From Keguizhuia sedimenti (GTDB lineage Bacteria; Pseudomonadota; Gammaproteobacteria; Burkholderiales; Burkholderiaceae_D): a stretch of DNA of 64,000 nucleotides. Where the stretch lies: NCBI GenBank assembly GCA_030715135.1, contig JAUYVH010000013.1:1-64000 (forward strand), in the 5' to 3' direction. How positions within the stretch are numbered: position 1 is the stretch's first letter; each line of letters starts with the position of its first letter. Positions 9,284 to 19,546 of this stretch are shown here, piece after piece. The notes under the pieces are model-generated. The model was given only the letters and a program-made list of their open reading frames with translations. It was not told the DNA's origin and ran no database searches. The position numbers and the translations under genes are program-made.

Positions 9284-11140
9284 TCACTCGCAATTCGTCA
9301 CCGCCCTGTCGCGCCCCAGGCGCTTGGCCTCGTATAACGCCATGTCAGCACGATGCAATGCCTGTTCTACATCTGTATCGGTGAATTTCAGCCGCGTCAG
9401 TCCTATGCTGACGGTAATCGGTATCGATAGCTCCCCGACTTTCAGCGGCGATTCTCGAAGTGCGGTGCACAGGTGGTCGGAAAACTTTTTCGCCTCGCTG
9501 ACATCCGTGCCCGTCAGCAGGACGCCGAATTCTTCTCCGCCCAGCCGCCCGAGAAAATCTGACTGCCGGGCGGTACCGCGCAGCAGCGTGGAAAAATGCT
9601 TGAGCGCGGCGTCGCCGACCGCATGGCCGTAGGTATCGTTGATCTTCTTGAAGTAATCGAGGTCAGCCATCAGCACCGAAGCGTGCGTACCGGGATAGCG
9701 TTTGATACGGGCAAGCTCGTTATTCAGCCTTTCCAGAAAGTGACGCCGGTTGCTCAGTTCGGTGAGCGCGTCGGTGGTGGCAAGCTTATTCAGCGTCTGC
9801 TCCATTTCCTTTCTGGAGGAAATGTCAGTATGGGTACCAACCATGCGCAAGGGATTGCCGTCTTTATCACGCTGAATCACCATGCCGCGGTCCAGTATCC
9901 ATTTCCATCCGCCATCCTTGCACCGAACCCGATGCTCGTTGGCATAAAACTTTGTCTTTCCGCTAAAGTGTTCCATGACGTCCTGCATCGTTTTAGCCAT
10001 GTCATCCGGATGCACCCGCTTCTTCCATTCGTCCAGCCCGGTTCCGATCTCTTCGGGCAGAAATCCCAGCATCGTTTTCCAGCCGTTGGAAAAAATCACC
10101 CGCTCCTGCGCCACGTTCCAATCCCATACGCCGTCACCGGCGGCTTCGAGTGCGACCCTCCAGCGCTCTTCATTCTCGGCTAACTTGCGCGCTGCGTTCT
10201 GCTGCTGCCTTGTCGTAATCAGCTTCAGGTAGCCGACAAGCAGGAGCAAAAGAGAAAGGAGAATACCAACCGCAATATATCGTGACCTCTGTTCTCCATA
10301 GGGAGCAAAGATTCCCTTGATCGAATAACCGATCACGACGTCCAGCTCGTATTCCCCGATCTTTCGCCAGGCATACAGACGTTCAATACCGTCGAATTGG
10401 GAAATCCTGCGGAATGTGCCCTCTTCCCGTGCCATGGGCCCCATAAACGGGGCGTTGGACATGCTTTTTCCCAGTGCGACACCGGGGTCGGGATAGCGGG
10501 CAAGTATTTCCCCGCTATCGCGCAACACACTGATTGCAGCATCGGCAGGGAGATTGATGCTTCGATAAAAGCGGTAGAAATATTCCGGCGACACCGATAG
10601 AACGATGACCCCCGCGAATCGGTCGTCCTTGTCGTAGATCGGACGCGTGAACTGAATGGACCATTGTTTCGAGAGCCGCCCAAGAACGGGTTTGCTGATA
10701 TACAGCTCATCCGTGCTCCTCACTTGGTGAACCCTGAAGTGTTCGCGATCACTCAGATCGATGGGCGTCGAAGGTTGTTCAAGGCTGGAGAAAAGCAGGA
10801 TTCCGTCAGGCCCGATGATGGCAACCTGGAAGGCCAATTCCTTTTTCAGATAAGCTTGCCTATTCCGCACCGCCGCTCCGAAGTCGCCGGGATTGCCGCG
10901 CCAGTATTGCCGCAAATCCAGAAGGCTCAGATCAATGGTCTTGACCGAGGATTCGATTTCCTTTCCAAAGGCCAATGCCAGGTTACTCAGGTCACGCTCG
11001 CTTTTTGAATAAAGCTCAGCACGGCTGCGCTGCAGATCCAGATATATCGCTGTCCACAATATTGTGATCAGCAACCCGACAATCAGCCCAAGTTGCAGAT
11101 AGGGCGAATTTTTTTGAACCGTCTGAATCGTCTTGTTCAT
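9284..11140 (-). CDS. membrane diguanylate cyclase: dCache-like sensor, PAS, GGDEF
   Basis: 618 residues. Helix 1 spans about 14-36, a periplasmic Cache-like sensor about 40-280, helix 2 about 285-305, a PAS/PAC unit about 325-445, and a GGDEF domain about 450-615. The active site is GGEEF at 534-538. The inhibitory I-site RQSD begins at 525, five residues before it, so product feedback is expected. It makes c-di-GMP from two GTP. The sensor input is probably a small extracellular ligand, and PAS adds a second input. It belongs to a local group of three c-di-GMP enzymes with 11921 and 16683. Confidence 0.92.
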   Translation of the reverse strand: MNKTIQTVQKNSPYLQLGLIVGLLITILWTAIYLDLQRSRAELYSKSERDLSNLALAFGKEIESSVKTIDLSLLDLRQYWRGNPGDFGAAVRNRQAYLKKELAFQVAIIGPDGILLFSSLEQPSTPIDLSDREHFRVHQVRSTDELYISKPVLGRLSKQWSIQFTRPIYDKDDRFAGVIVLSVSPEYFYRFYRSINLPADAAISVLRDSGEILARYPDPGVALGKSMSNAPFMGPMAREEGTFRRISQFDGIERLYAWRKIGEYELDVVIGYSIKGIFAPYGEQRSRYIAVGILLSLLLLLVGYLKLITTRQQQNAARKLAENEERWRVALEAAGDGVWDWNVAQERVIFSNGWKTMLGFLPEEIGTGLDEWKKRVHPDDMAKTMQDVMEHFSGKTKFYANEHRVRCKDGGWKWILDRGMVIQRDKDGNPLRMVGTHTDISSRKEMEQTLNKLATTDALTELSNRRHFLERLNNELARIKRYPGTHASVLMADLDYFKKINDTYGHAVGDAALKHFSTLLRGTARQSDFLGRLGGEEFGVLLTGTDVSEAKKFSDHLCTALRESPLKVGELSIPITVSIGLTRLKFTDTDVEQALHRADMALYEAKRLGRDRAVTNCE

Positions 11141-11920
11141 CGTGCCCTATTTATATTTCTGATTCTTAATAGTCCCCGTTCTTCCACTTTAAAGCTCTGT
11201 GCCATTCATCAGGAATACGCTAATGATTGCTGAATCAATATTGCGCCTGTCTAAAATTTTTTGCAACGAAGTGTTCATTCAAACAGGGTATTGGAACGGA
11301 TAGCGACTTTGCTCATGGCGAGAGTTACTTTGAGGTAATCGGATGCTTGGCGGAGATGAGGCGATAGCTGCTCTACAATGCATGACTCCTCGCAGAATGC
11401 GTCACTATCACACACCATGCCGCTGGGAGAAGCGTCCTTCCCCGTCGAGCCAGAAAAATATTTTTGCCGAAACACTGCACCGGCTTACAGAATCGCCATC
11501 AACGCGATGTCCTATCCTTGGTTCAAAAGCAGATTAACGGCGCATATCGTCATGCATCAAATAGAACTTCCGTATTCGGATATGATGAAAAATCTGTTGT
11601 CATGAGGCGGTAAAAACAGTACCCACTCCTGAAAGCAAAATTTCTCACACTACTTTTAGTATCGATTTCAAGCAGCGCACATGATCGCAATCAGTAATGA
11701 ACATGGTATGCAGATGCCCATTTCTGCAATGCCTAAAGTTAAGGCGCAAATTGCTGACTAATCCCGATCACTTCTAGAGCTTAAAAATAAAAATATTGCA
11801 TCCGCCCGCGGTTTATTCCCAACATCTTGACACTCCGTTAACGCATGGATGAGTGCGCCTGCGTACAATGCCAATCTTCCCTTAAAGCAACAATGTCGCA
11901 TCCACACTTGATCCCACAGG
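11141..11920. other. long intergenic region between divergent c-di-GMP genes
   Basis: These 780 bases separate divergent genes for a diguanylate cyclase and a GGDEF-EAL protein. The short open frames have no ribosome sites or recognisable products. Composition is AT-rich relative to the genes. It probably carries two promoters; I could not place them. Confidence 0.45.
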
Positions 11921-14047
11921 ATGGCAGCGCTCCTCATCCGCAATAGTCCATTTATGCAAAGTTCTTATAATTTTTTCCTGGTTGGTTTGTCTTTGTTCGT
12001 CGCAAGCCTTGCTTCATATGTTGCGCTGGATGTGTCCGGCAGAATTTCGCTCCTGGGGCAAGGCCGGCAACGCTATGTGTGGCTGGCCGGTGGCGCTTTT
12101 GCAATGGGCATAGGAATCTGGTCGATGCATTTCATCGGCATGCTGGCATTTTCGCTGCCGATCCCGATCGGCTACGATTTCGGCCTGACCTGCGTTTCGC
12201 TCTTGATTGCGATTGCAATTTCCTATTCTGCGCTATCTGTCATTGCGCGGCCCATACTTGGCCCGCGCCGCCTGATTACGGGCGGCACGCTGATCGGGCT
12301 TGGTATCGCGTCGATGCATTATCTTGGCATGGAGGCAATGCGCATGATGCCGGGCATCAGCTATCGGCCCGGCTTGTTCGCGCTCTCCATTGCGATTGCC
12401 ATCGGCGCGGCCAGCGCCGCATTGTGGATCGCCCGCACCCTGAACAATCTCAACCACTCCAACGTGCTTTTCAAGCGCGTGCTTGCGGCGCTCGTGATGG
12501 GAACTGCGATCGCAGGCATGCATTACACGGGCATGGCGGCAGCGCATTTCGAAGCCGGCTCCGTCTGCCGGGCGGCGAACGGCGCCGATGCGCAATGGCT
12601 GGCTGTCGCGATCAGCCTTTTTACGCTGGCGATCCTAAGCGTGACCATTTTGCTGTCGCGCTACGATGCACGCACGGCACAGCTTGCCGGTTCCGTGTCG
12701 CACCTGAGCAGCAAGATCCTGCACATGGCTAGCTTCGATACGCTGACCGACCTGACCAACCGGAGCGCCCTGACCCATCACATCGAGGCCGCCATGCAAA
12801 CGTCGCGCCGGAGCCAGAAAATGTTTGCCATCCTGTTCATGGATCTGAACGGCTTCAAGCTGATCAACGACTCGCTCGGCCACTCGGCCGGCGACGAAGT
12901 GCTGAAGGCCTTTGCAGAGCGTCTTAAGCAATGCGTCCGCAGTGGCGACACCGTGGCGCGCTGGGGCGGCGACGAATTTGTCATCCTGATGGAAAACCTG
13001 TCCGCACCCGAGGATGCGGGACGGCTGGCCAGTAGTGTAATGGAGCGCATGCGCCAAGGCGTGTGGGCAGACAAGCAGCCGATCCAGATCATTCCGAGTA
13101 TCGGCATTTCCCTGTTCCCGAAAGACGGGGAGACAATGGATGAGTTGCTCAAGCATGCCGACACAGCGATGTACGAAGCGAAAAACAGCGGCAATACGGA
13201 CTTTCTTTATTTTGAAAAGAGCATGACGGCGGCGGCAATGCGCAGCATGCAGATCCAGCAGGCCTTGCGCGAGGCACTCGATCTCGGTCACTTTTCGTTG
13301 ATGTTCCAGCCCAAGTTCCGTGGCGGCGATAATGAGCTGACCGGCGTGGAAGCCCTGCTCCGTCTGAACCACCCGCAGCTCGGCATCCTTGCGCCGGCGG
13401 ATTTCATCCCGATTGCCGAGCGCACCGGCCAGATCGTCGCGATCGGCTATTGGGTAGTGCGGCAAAGCTGCCGCCAGATTCGCCAATGGGAAGCGGCCGG
13501 CCTGATTGCGCCGAAAGTGGCAGTCAATCTGTCCGCGCGCCAGTTATTGCAGACCGACCTCGTCGAGACAATGCTGGATATCGTGCGGACGGAACAAGTG
13601 TCGTGCTCGCATCTCATGTTCGAGATCACCGAAACCGTCGCGATGCAGGATGCCTCGAAAACCAGCGAAATCATCCATGGCTTCCAGGATTTGGGCTTTG
13701 ATATGGCGATCGACGACTTCGGCACCGGCTATTCCAGTCTTGCTTATCTGCAGCGTTTTCGCGCCAAACAATTGAAGATCGACCGGTTCTTCACTAACGG
13801 CCTTGATACACACAGTAAGGAAGGCAGCGCCATCGTTTCCGCCATCATCGCACTGGCGCATGCGCTTGAAATGGAAGTGGTCGCGGAAGGCGTCGAAACC
13901 ACCTCTCAGCTCGACAAGTTGCAGGCATTGCACTGCGATCAGGTACAGGGATTCCTGCTTGGCAAGCCGATTGCGCCGGAGGCAATCGGTGCATTGTTGC
14001 AGGAACGCGTTTCCATACCGGAAAAAATCGAATGTGCTGAAGAATAG
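11921..14047 (+). CDS. MHYT-GGDEF-EAL c-di-GMP enzyme
   Basis: 708 residues from 11921; the ATG at 11954 (MQSSYNFFLVGLSL) is an equally good start. Three MHYT-type motifs (SMHFIGM, SMHYLGM, GMHYTGM) lie in a seven-helix membrane sensor, about 1-250, proposed in this family to bind copper and sense oxygen, CO or NO. GGDEF is at 349-353 with I-site RSGD upstream. EAL is at 477-479, and DDFGTGYSS near 598 and VAEGVET are intact, so both cyclase and phosphodiesterase look active. Net direction cannot be read from sequence. Confidence 0.93.
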   Translation: MAALLIRNSPFMQSSYNFFLVGLSLFVASLASYVALDVSGRISLLGQGRQRYVWLAGGAFAMGIGIWSMHFIGMLAFSLPIPIGYDFGLTCVSLLIAIAISYSALSVIARPILGPRRLITGGTLIGLGIASMHYLGMEAMRMMPGISYRPGLFALSIAIAIGAASAALWIARTLNNLNHSNVLFKRVLAALVMGTAIAGMHYTGMAAAHFEAGSVCRAANGADAQWLAVAISLFTLAILSVTILLSRYDARTAQLAGSVSHLSSKILHMASFDTLTDLTNRSALTHHIEAAMQTSRRSQKMFAILFMDLNGFKLINDSLGHSAGDEVLKAFAERLKQCVRSGDTVARWGGDEFVILMENLSAPEDAGRLASSVMERMRQGVWADKQPIQIIPSIGISLFPKDGETMDELLKHADTAMYEAKNSGNTDFLYFEKSMTAAAMRSMQIQQALREALDLGHFSLMFQPKFRGGDNELTGVEALLRLNHPQLGILAPADFIPIAERTGQIVAIGYWVVRQSCRQIRQWEAAGLIAPKVAVNLSARQLLQTDLVETMLDIVRTEQVSCSHLMFEITETVAMQDASKTSEIIHGFQDLGFDMAIDDFGTGYSSLAYLQRFRAKQLKIDRFFTNGLDTHSKEGSAIVSAIIALAHALEMEVVAEGVETTSQLDKLQALHCDQVQGFLLGKPIAPEAIGALLQERVSIPEKIECAEE

Positions 14048-14298
14048 TATTCGGCGCGGACAGGCCTTTCTGCAGATAGCCTGTCCCGGATAACTCCGTA
14101 GACAGACCCGGCGATGACGGCCGGATGGCTGCATGCTGCACGCGGTCGCGTGCTTTTTTGACCGGCTCCAAGGCGCAGCGCACTGGTTCACTTAATATCC
14201 GCTTACTATCGGGTAAGAAAGCGTATTCCCCGCAGCGTTGGCTGCCGCGAGAATGCGAATCCTTCCCCATCCTCATGCGATGAAAGGAAATCCGGAAC

Positions 14299-15390
14299 AT
14301 GGCGCTCATATGGCATCGGCTACAGAAGCTGGTGCGCGAAGAATTGCGTCATCTGACCACGATCCAGGCCAGCGACCGGGCATGGCAGATGCCGCTCGCC
14401 GCTGCTCTGGCGACCGGACTTCCGGTATTGATCGGCGCTTACTTTAATCGCCTGGATTACGGGCTGGTTTCCTCGCTCGGCGGCCTTACTTTCCTGTACC
14501 TGCCGAGTACGCCGCTCCATCACCGCATGATATTCCTGATGGCGTGCGCGTTCGGCATGACGACTTGTTATGCGCTGGGCATGATCAGCCATTTTTTTCC
14601 GGTGGCGATGATGCCGATGCTGGTATTCATTTCCATCCTGGTCACCATGATTACGCGTTTTTACCGGCTGGCTCCGCCTGGCAGCCTGTTTTTCATCATG
14701 GCGGCGGCGATCGGCGCATATACGCCCGTGGCGCCTTTGCAGCTGCCCCTGATGGTCGGATTGATCGCCATGGGCAGTGCGCTTGCCTGCCTGATCGGTT
14801 TTATATACAGCGTTTACATGCTGCGCACGCGCAGTCCCAAGCCGGTGGAGCCCTTGCATGCGCCGACCTTCGACTTTGTGGTGTTCGACTCGGTAATCAT
14901 CGGCGCTTGCGTGGGCATTTCCCTGTTCGTTGCACAGGCGCTGCAACTTGAAAAAGCTTACTGGGTTCCGATCAGCTGCCTTGCCGTGATCCAGGGCGCC
15001 TCCTTGCGCGCCGTCTGGAACCGGCAGGTGCAACGCATCCTCGGCACCACGATCGGCCTCCTGCTTGCCTGGGCATTGCTGACCTTGCCGCTGAATCAAT
15101 GGAATATTCCTGTCATGATGATGATGCTGACCTTCATCATCGAAACTACTGTTGTCAGGCATTACGCCTTTGCCGCCATCTTCATCACGCCGCTCACCAT
15201 CCTGCTGGCCGAAGCCGCCACTTTGGGCCGGCACGGATCCGCAGCAGCACTGGTGCAGGCACGCTTTTTCGATACATTACTGGGTTGCTTCATTGGTTTT
15301 GTAGGCGGGGTTTGCCTGCATAGCCCATGGTTTCGGGAACGTGTGGGGCGCCAGCTTCGTCGCCTGATCCCCTTACGCCTGCGGTCATGA
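14299..15390 (+). CDS. FUSC-family inner-membrane transporter-like protein
   Basis: 363 residues, about ten hydrophobic segments in two halves joined by a short cytoplasmic stretch near 175-195. The segment VPISCLAVIQGASLRAVWNRQVQRILGTT, read in parts, carries the W-x(1-3)-Q-R-x-LGT pattern typical of FUSC/AaeB-type proteins. FUSC relatives export aromatic acids or act in resistance; the substrate here is unknown. It follows the GGDEF-EAL gene on the same strand after 251 bases, so an operon is not certain. Confidence 0.8.
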   Translation: MALIWHRLQKLVREELRHLTTIQASDRAWQMPLAAALATGLPVLIGAYFNRLDYGLVSSLGGLTFLYLPSTPLHHRMIFLMACAFGMTTCYALGMISHFFPVAMMPMLVFISILVTMITRFYRLAPPGSLFFIMAAAIGAYTPVAPLQLPLMVGLIAMGSALACLIGFIYSVYMLRTRSPKPVEPLHAPTFDFVVFDSVIIGACVGISLFVAQALQLEKAYWVPISCLAVIQGASLRAVWNRQVQRILGTTIGLLLAWALLTLPLNQWNIPVMMMMLTFIIETTVVRHYAFAAIFITPLTILLAEAATLGRHGSAAALVQARFFDTLLGCFIGFVGGVCLHSPWFRERVGRQLRRLIPLRLRS

Positions 15391-15510
15391 TCCGATGTTC
15401 CGCGAGGAAGGAGTCATGCAGCCGCTCGGCGGTATGGCGCACGCATCGGGAACCACGCAAGCATCCTGGCTAGTGTGTTGAGCAAGTATGCAGCGCGGTC
15501 GGAAGCAGGA

Positions 15511-16116
15511 TTACTTGCCGTCTATACCCTTGCTTCCCGAAGTGTCAGAGCCGGACGAACCACTGCCGGAAGTACCGGTGCTTGAATCCGGGGCTGCCGT
15601 GCTCGAAGAGCCCGGGCCGGCCAACGGGGTTACACCTGAAGAGTCTGTACCAGAAGCGCCCGAAGTCCCGCTAGAGCCCGAGGTAGTGCTGGAAGTATCG
15701 GCTCCTGACGAAGTCCCGCTAGAGCCCGAAGTACTGCTGGAAATATCGGTTCCTGACGAAGTTGAGCCCGATCCTGAGGAGTCTCCACTCATTGAACCGG
15801 TCGAGCTGCCAGAGCTGCTGGACCCGGAAGTGCCGGATGTATCGTAGCTTCCGCTGCCCGACGAACTGCTGCCCATTCCAGAAGAACCGGAGGAGTCCGA
15901 TGAGCCGCTGCCCGATGGCTCTTTTGTGGTGGTCGTCGTGGTGGTGGTCGTGGTGCCGGACCCGCCGGACGAGCCGCTCGATGCGCTGCTCGGCAATTCA
16001 GTCGAGGAAGCGTCTTTAGAGGCATCGGTTGTGGTCGTGGTCGTAGTTTGCTGTGCGAAGCCGGCACTCGCCATTCCAATCAGGCCCAGGAAAATAGCTA
16101 TAGGTAACTTTTTCAT
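15511..16116 (-). CDS. secreted Ser/Gly/Thr-rich low-complexity protein
   Basis: 201 residues with a clear signal peptide (MKKLPIAIFLGLIGMASAGFA, cleavage near residue 21) and a strong AAGGAG site before the ATG. The mature protein is almost wholly Ser, Gly, Thr and Asp, with threonine runs of seven and ten and no cysteine. A 16-residue unit is tandemly duplicated. It is probably disordered and extracytoplasmic. In composition it resembles the trio at 22260-24324. A function in surface matrix or adhesion is only a guess. Confidence 0.7.
   Translation of the reverse strand: MKKLPIAIFLGLIGMASAGFAQQTTTTTTTDASKDASSTELPSSASSGSSGGSGTTTTTTTTTTKEPSGSGSSDSSGSSGMGSSSSGSGSYDTSGTSGSSSSGSSTGSMSGDSSGSGSTSSGTDISSSTSGSSGTSSGADTSSTTSGSSGTSGASGTDSSGVTPLAGPGSSSTAAPDSSTGTSGSGSSGSDTSGSKGIDGK
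15661..15756 (-). repeat. two tandem 48-bp copies inside the Ser-rich gene
   Basis: The copies are 15661-15708 and 15709-15756 and differ at a few positions. They encode two similar 16-residue units, of the form SG(T/A)DxSSxTSGSSGTS. The period is a multiple of three, so copy-number change would keep the frame. Confidence 0.75.
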
Positions 16117-16682
16117 GATCGCTCCTTCTAATAAATATCAAAAATATATATTTAGAATCGTTCGGAATCCGGAAAAAGCAATAGTGGTCCGGACATATTT
16201 TGCCTGACCGATAGCAGGCACTCATCTTAGGGTTCGAACCAAATTGGCCCTCTGCCAATAAACAAATGTTATTCAGCACTACGATGACGAGCTCTGGTTG
16301 AAGTGTATCAAGCTAGAAACTTAGAACAGTTGATTTCAGACGGCTCACTAGTTTGTCTATTTGTGAAGATGGCACCGAATACCTGACCGGAATCCTTAGT
16401 CTTTTCTGCTGCGCACAAGGAAGACGCCGTCCGGTCACGCACTCTGCTGATCTGGACATGAAGTTTGTGCCGCAATAGTTCGCATATTTAATTACCGATG
16501 AATGTGCTTGTCTTTCCATACGCAGGTTTTACGATTGAAAGACGGGAATCTTTTCCAGTGTGAATGTCTAATGGGCAAACCGAGATGCAGCTTTTTCAGA
16601 AACATGAAACAGACCATTTTTCTCCGAGGATCGGTTATTTTGCATATGCAGTAGGTCGGCCGGGCCAATACCCCGGAGATAT
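16117..16682. other. intergenic region between divergent genes
   Basis: These 566 bases lie between the leftward Ser-rich gene and the rightward diguanylate cyclase. No gene is recognised. The region is AT-rich and contains an imperfect FNR-type site at 16298-16311. CGGAG just before 16683 is the ribosome site of the cyclase gene. Confidence 0.5.
16298..16311. promoter_or_regulatory. possible FNR/Crp-type site
   Basis: TTGAAGTGTATCAA matches TTGAT-N4-ATCAA with one mismatch. It lies 182 bases from the Ser-rich start and 372 from the cyclase start. A site of this quality is expected about once by chance in a window of this size, so the call is weak. Confidence 0.3.
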
Positions 16683-18926
16683 ATGAAATCAGATTCCTTG
16701 TGGGCACAGCGCCTGATTGTCGTAATTGCATTGGTAGTGCTGGGTGCCGGCATGCTTGCGAGCCTTTATTGGGAACGCGCCAATGTCGAAAAAAACGAAG
16801 AGGATCGCCTGCTGACCCAGGCCAGAGTCATCAGGGAAAATGTCGACCAGAACCTGATTGCATTGAACCAGGTGCTCGACACCATCCGCAAGCAGTTCCC
16901 GCACGGCATGGAGTCCGGCACCTTCAACGAATATCTCAAGGCTGTTGCGGACGGCATGCCGGGTGTACGCACCATCATCGTAGTAGACCGTAACGGCTAT
17001 GCGGTCGCATCGAACTGGCCGGAGCTGATCGGCTTCAATGCCGGCGCGCGTTATTACTTCCAGGCCGTAAAACGGAATCCGGATCCGGAGATGGCCTATC
17101 TCTCGCCGCCATTCCGCACCCAATTGGGCGTGTATGCACTGAACCTGTCACGGACATTGACGGATGTAGATGGCGGATTTGCGGGCGTTGTCACTGCCAC
17201 GCTCGATCCTACTTACTTTTCCCCGCTGCTGGATTCAATCCGCTATCGGCCGGACATGAGGGTTGCGCTGGTCCATTGGGACGGCGAAGTTTTTCTATCC
17301 TTGCCTGCAAACGGACAGGCAGAGAAAATTTTTTCTTTTGCCCGCGAGCCGGCATTCGCGGAACATCGCCGCAAGGGGCTGGCGATGTCGGCCATCAGGG
17401 AGCATCAAGGCACCGGCGAAGAGCGCCTCGTGGTTCAACAGACGATCAGTCCGCGAGGACTCGAAATGGATAAGCCGTTGATAGTCAGGATAGAACGCAA
17501 CGCGAGCATGGTTCTGGATACCTGGCGGCGCGAATCGCGACTCTTAGGCATCATGTACCTGCTGCTGTTTGGCGCATCGATGTTCGGTATACATGCCTAT
17601 CAGCGCAGGCAAATCGAAGCGGACTACCGGGAAGCCGAGGCGGCCAGGGCGGTTCAGGCAAGCGAAAATTTCATGCGGACGATCACGAACCATCTTCCCG
17701 CCATGATTGCGTACTGGACACAGGAACTGACATGCAGGTTCGCCAACGGCGCCTATCTGGAATGGTTTGGCAAGACCACGGAGCAAATGCGGAACATTCG
17801 CATGCAGGACCTGCTGGGAGAAGAGTTGTTCAGGAAAAACGAACCTTTCGCCAGGGCAGCGCTGCGCGGCGAGCCACAACGGTTTGAACGCACGCTGGTG
17901 AAGGCAGACGGCAGCGTCGGCTATACATGGGCGCAATATATTCCCGACATCCAGGATGGCCGCGTCCATGGCTTCTTCGTGCTGGTATCGGATGTCACGC
18001 CTCTCAAGCAGGCTGAGATAGCTCTGACGGAGAGCGAATGGAAGCTGAAAACCATCATTCAGACCGAACCCGAATGCGTGGCAATTCTGACGGGCGAAGG
18101 CGTCATCGAGCAAATGAATCCGGCCGGTCTTGAAATGATCGGCGCCGCATCCGAAGAGCAGTCAATCGGCATGCATTTATGCGCATTGATAGACCCTCAA
18201 TATCACGATGGCATGCATGAGCTGCTGGCGAAGGTGAGCAGCGGCGAGTCCGGCGTTCTCATGTTCGAGCTGGTCGGCTTTACGGGCGTGCATCGCTGGC
18301 TTGAATGCCATGCCGTGCCGATGCGCGACAAGCATGGACAGATTACCTGCTCGCTATGCGTTATCCGGGACATGACAGACCGCAAGAAAGCTGAACTGGA
18401 ACTGCAGATCATGGCGCAGACGGATTTCCTGACCGGTCTTTTCAACCGCAGGCACTTCATGTCGCTTGCGGAACAGGAACTGCAGCGCTCGCATCGTTAC
18501 GGCGGTCCATTGACCGTGATGATGATCGATATCGACCATTTCAAGAAAGTCAACGACACTTATGGACACAGGGCGGGCGATGCCGTCATCCGGAGCTTTG
18601 CCGATTTGTGCCGTACTTCCCTGCGCAGCATCGACATCATCGGCCGTTTGGGCGGCGAGGAGTTTGCCGTCCTGTTGCCCGAAACCGATATCGAACACGC
18701 GATGTCAGCCGCCGCCCTGCTGAAGCAACGTACGTCGCAAATCCAGGTAACAGGAGATGAAGGACAGACGATCCGTTTCACGGTATCGATCGGTGTTGCA
18801 AACAAAGATGAAACCAGTCACGATCTGGAAGCGCTGCTGGCTGAAGCGGACCATGCACTCTATGAAGCAAAAGAAACCGGGCGCAACAGGGTCTGCAAAT
18901 ACCGTAAAAATGAGGTGTCTGCCTGA
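16683..18926 (+). CDS. membrane diguanylate cyclase: Cache-like sensor, two PAS, GGDEF
   Basis: 747 residues. Helix 1 is about 9-29, a periplasmic Cache-like sensor about 35-280, helix 2 about 287-305, two PAS/PAC units about 325-450 and 450-575, and a GGDEF domain about 580-742. The active site GGEEF is at 657-661, and I-site RSID at 648-651 has the normal five-residue spacing, so the enzyme should be active and feedback-inhibited. It has the same architecture as 9284-11140 but with one more PAS unit. Divergent from the secreted Ser-rich gene. Confidence 0.92.
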   Translation: MKSDSLWAQRLIVVIALVVLGAGMLASLYWERANVEKNEEDRLLTQARVIRENVDQNLIALNQVLDTIRKQFPHGMESGTFNEYLKAVADGMPGVRTIIVVDRNGYAVASNWPELIGFNAGARYYFQAVKRNPDPEMAYLSPPFRTQLGVYALNLSRTLTDVDGGFAGVVTATLDPTYFSPLLDSIRYRPDMRVALVHWDGEVFLSLPANGQAEKIFSFAREPAFAEHRRKGLAMSAIREHQGTGEERLVVQQTISPRGLEMDKPLIVRIERNASMVLDTWRRESRLLGIMYLLLFGASMFGIHAYQRRQIEADYREAEAARAVQASENFMRTITNHLPAMIAYWTQELTCRFANGAYLEWFGKTTEQMRNIRMQDLLGEELFRKNEPFARAALRGEPQRFERTLVKADGSVGYTWAQYIPDIQDGRVHGFFVLVSDVTPLKQAEIALTESEWKLKTIIQTEPECVAILTGEGVIEQMNPAGLEMIGAASEEQSIGMHLCALIDPQYHDGMHELLAKVSSGESGVLMFELVGFTGVHRWLECHAVPMRDKHGQITCSLCVIRDMTDRKKAELELQIMAQTDFLTGLFNRRHFMSLAEQELQRSHRYGGPLTVMMIDIDHFKKVNDTYGHRAGDAVIRSFADLCRTSLRSIDIIGRLGGEEFAVLLPETDIEHAMSAAALLKQRTSQIQVTGDEGQTIRFTVSIGVANKDETSHDLEALLAEADHALYEAKETGRNRVCKYRKNEVSA

Positions 18927-18931
18927 GACAT

Positions 18932-18967
18932 GCCGGCGTTTAATGGCGGTGTTTAATTACCGCCGGC
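18932..18967 (+). other. two mutually exclusive hairpins after the cyclase gene
   Basis: GCCGGCG (18932-18938) can pair with CGCCGGC (18961-18967), or GGCGGT (18945-18950) with ACCGCC (18959-18964). The two stems share bases and exclude each other. No T-run follows, so this is not a standard intrinsic terminator. Confidence 0.3.
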
Positions 18968-19096
18968 CGATTCAGCGTACGACATGCCTGCATTCATCGC
19001 TATGGCAAAGCAAGCGAATACGCGACAACGCTTTCCCGCGGTTAGGAATCTTGCGCTGTTTGAACCACCGAAGAAGCTGCGCGCCGGCGCGACTGG

Positions 19097-19300
19097 TCAG
19101 TCGTCCTTCAATGCCGCTTTCGCCGCTTCTTCCGGCGTCAGGTCCTCATAAAACTGGTCAGTAAGCCATTCGACCTGATCTTCGATGAATTCTTGCGCCT
19201 GCTCCAGGGTTGCGCCGCCCGCGACCAGAAAACCTTCCACCTCGATGCACCATTTGATCAGCTCCTCGGTTTCCGGGTCCAGCTTCTCTTTCTTTGCCAT
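19097..19300 (-). CDS. small acidic protein of unknown function
   Basis: 67 residues, strongly acidic, predicted to be helical, no signal or membrane segment. AAGAGGG lies a few bases before the ATG at 19300, a good ribosome site. Two halves with LEQAQEFIEDQVEWLTDQFYE suggest a small helical bundle. I do not recognise it. It is divergent from psd, whose promoter probably lies in the 246-base gap. Confidence 0.6.
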   Translation of the reverse strand: MAKKEKLDPETEELIKWCIEVEGFLVAGGATLEQAQEFIEDQVEWLTDQFYEDLTPEEAAKAALKDD

Positions 19301-19510
19301 GTTGCCCTCTTATTCAATTGCCTGAATTTATTTGACAGCATAGCCGCAAATGTCGCACGCCGCTGCCATGCTAGCAAAAAAATATCCGGATGTTCAGCCT
19401 TTTTGCGTCGCTGCGCTACATGGCCTCAGGAAATTTTTCCCACGGATCGACCGCAGCCATATCCCTGCAGAAAAGTCGGCATGCATTTTCTTGGGCACAC
19501 TGAGGTCAGC

Positions 19511-19516
19511 TATAAT
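19511..19516 (+). promoter_or_regulatory. probable -10 element of psd
   Basis: A perfect TATAAT lies 30 bases before the GTG start chosen for psd. The -35 is poor (TTCTTG at 19488-19493 with 17-base spacing), so only the -10 is convincing. Confidence 0.4.
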
Positions 19517-19546
19517 CTGTGCAATTCTTTTACATGGGAATCCGCT

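Noticed and set aside
15926-16060. Trinucleotide-rich stretches that might allow phase variation
   Set aside because: They encode threonine runs in frame; change in copy number by threes would not switch the gene on or off.
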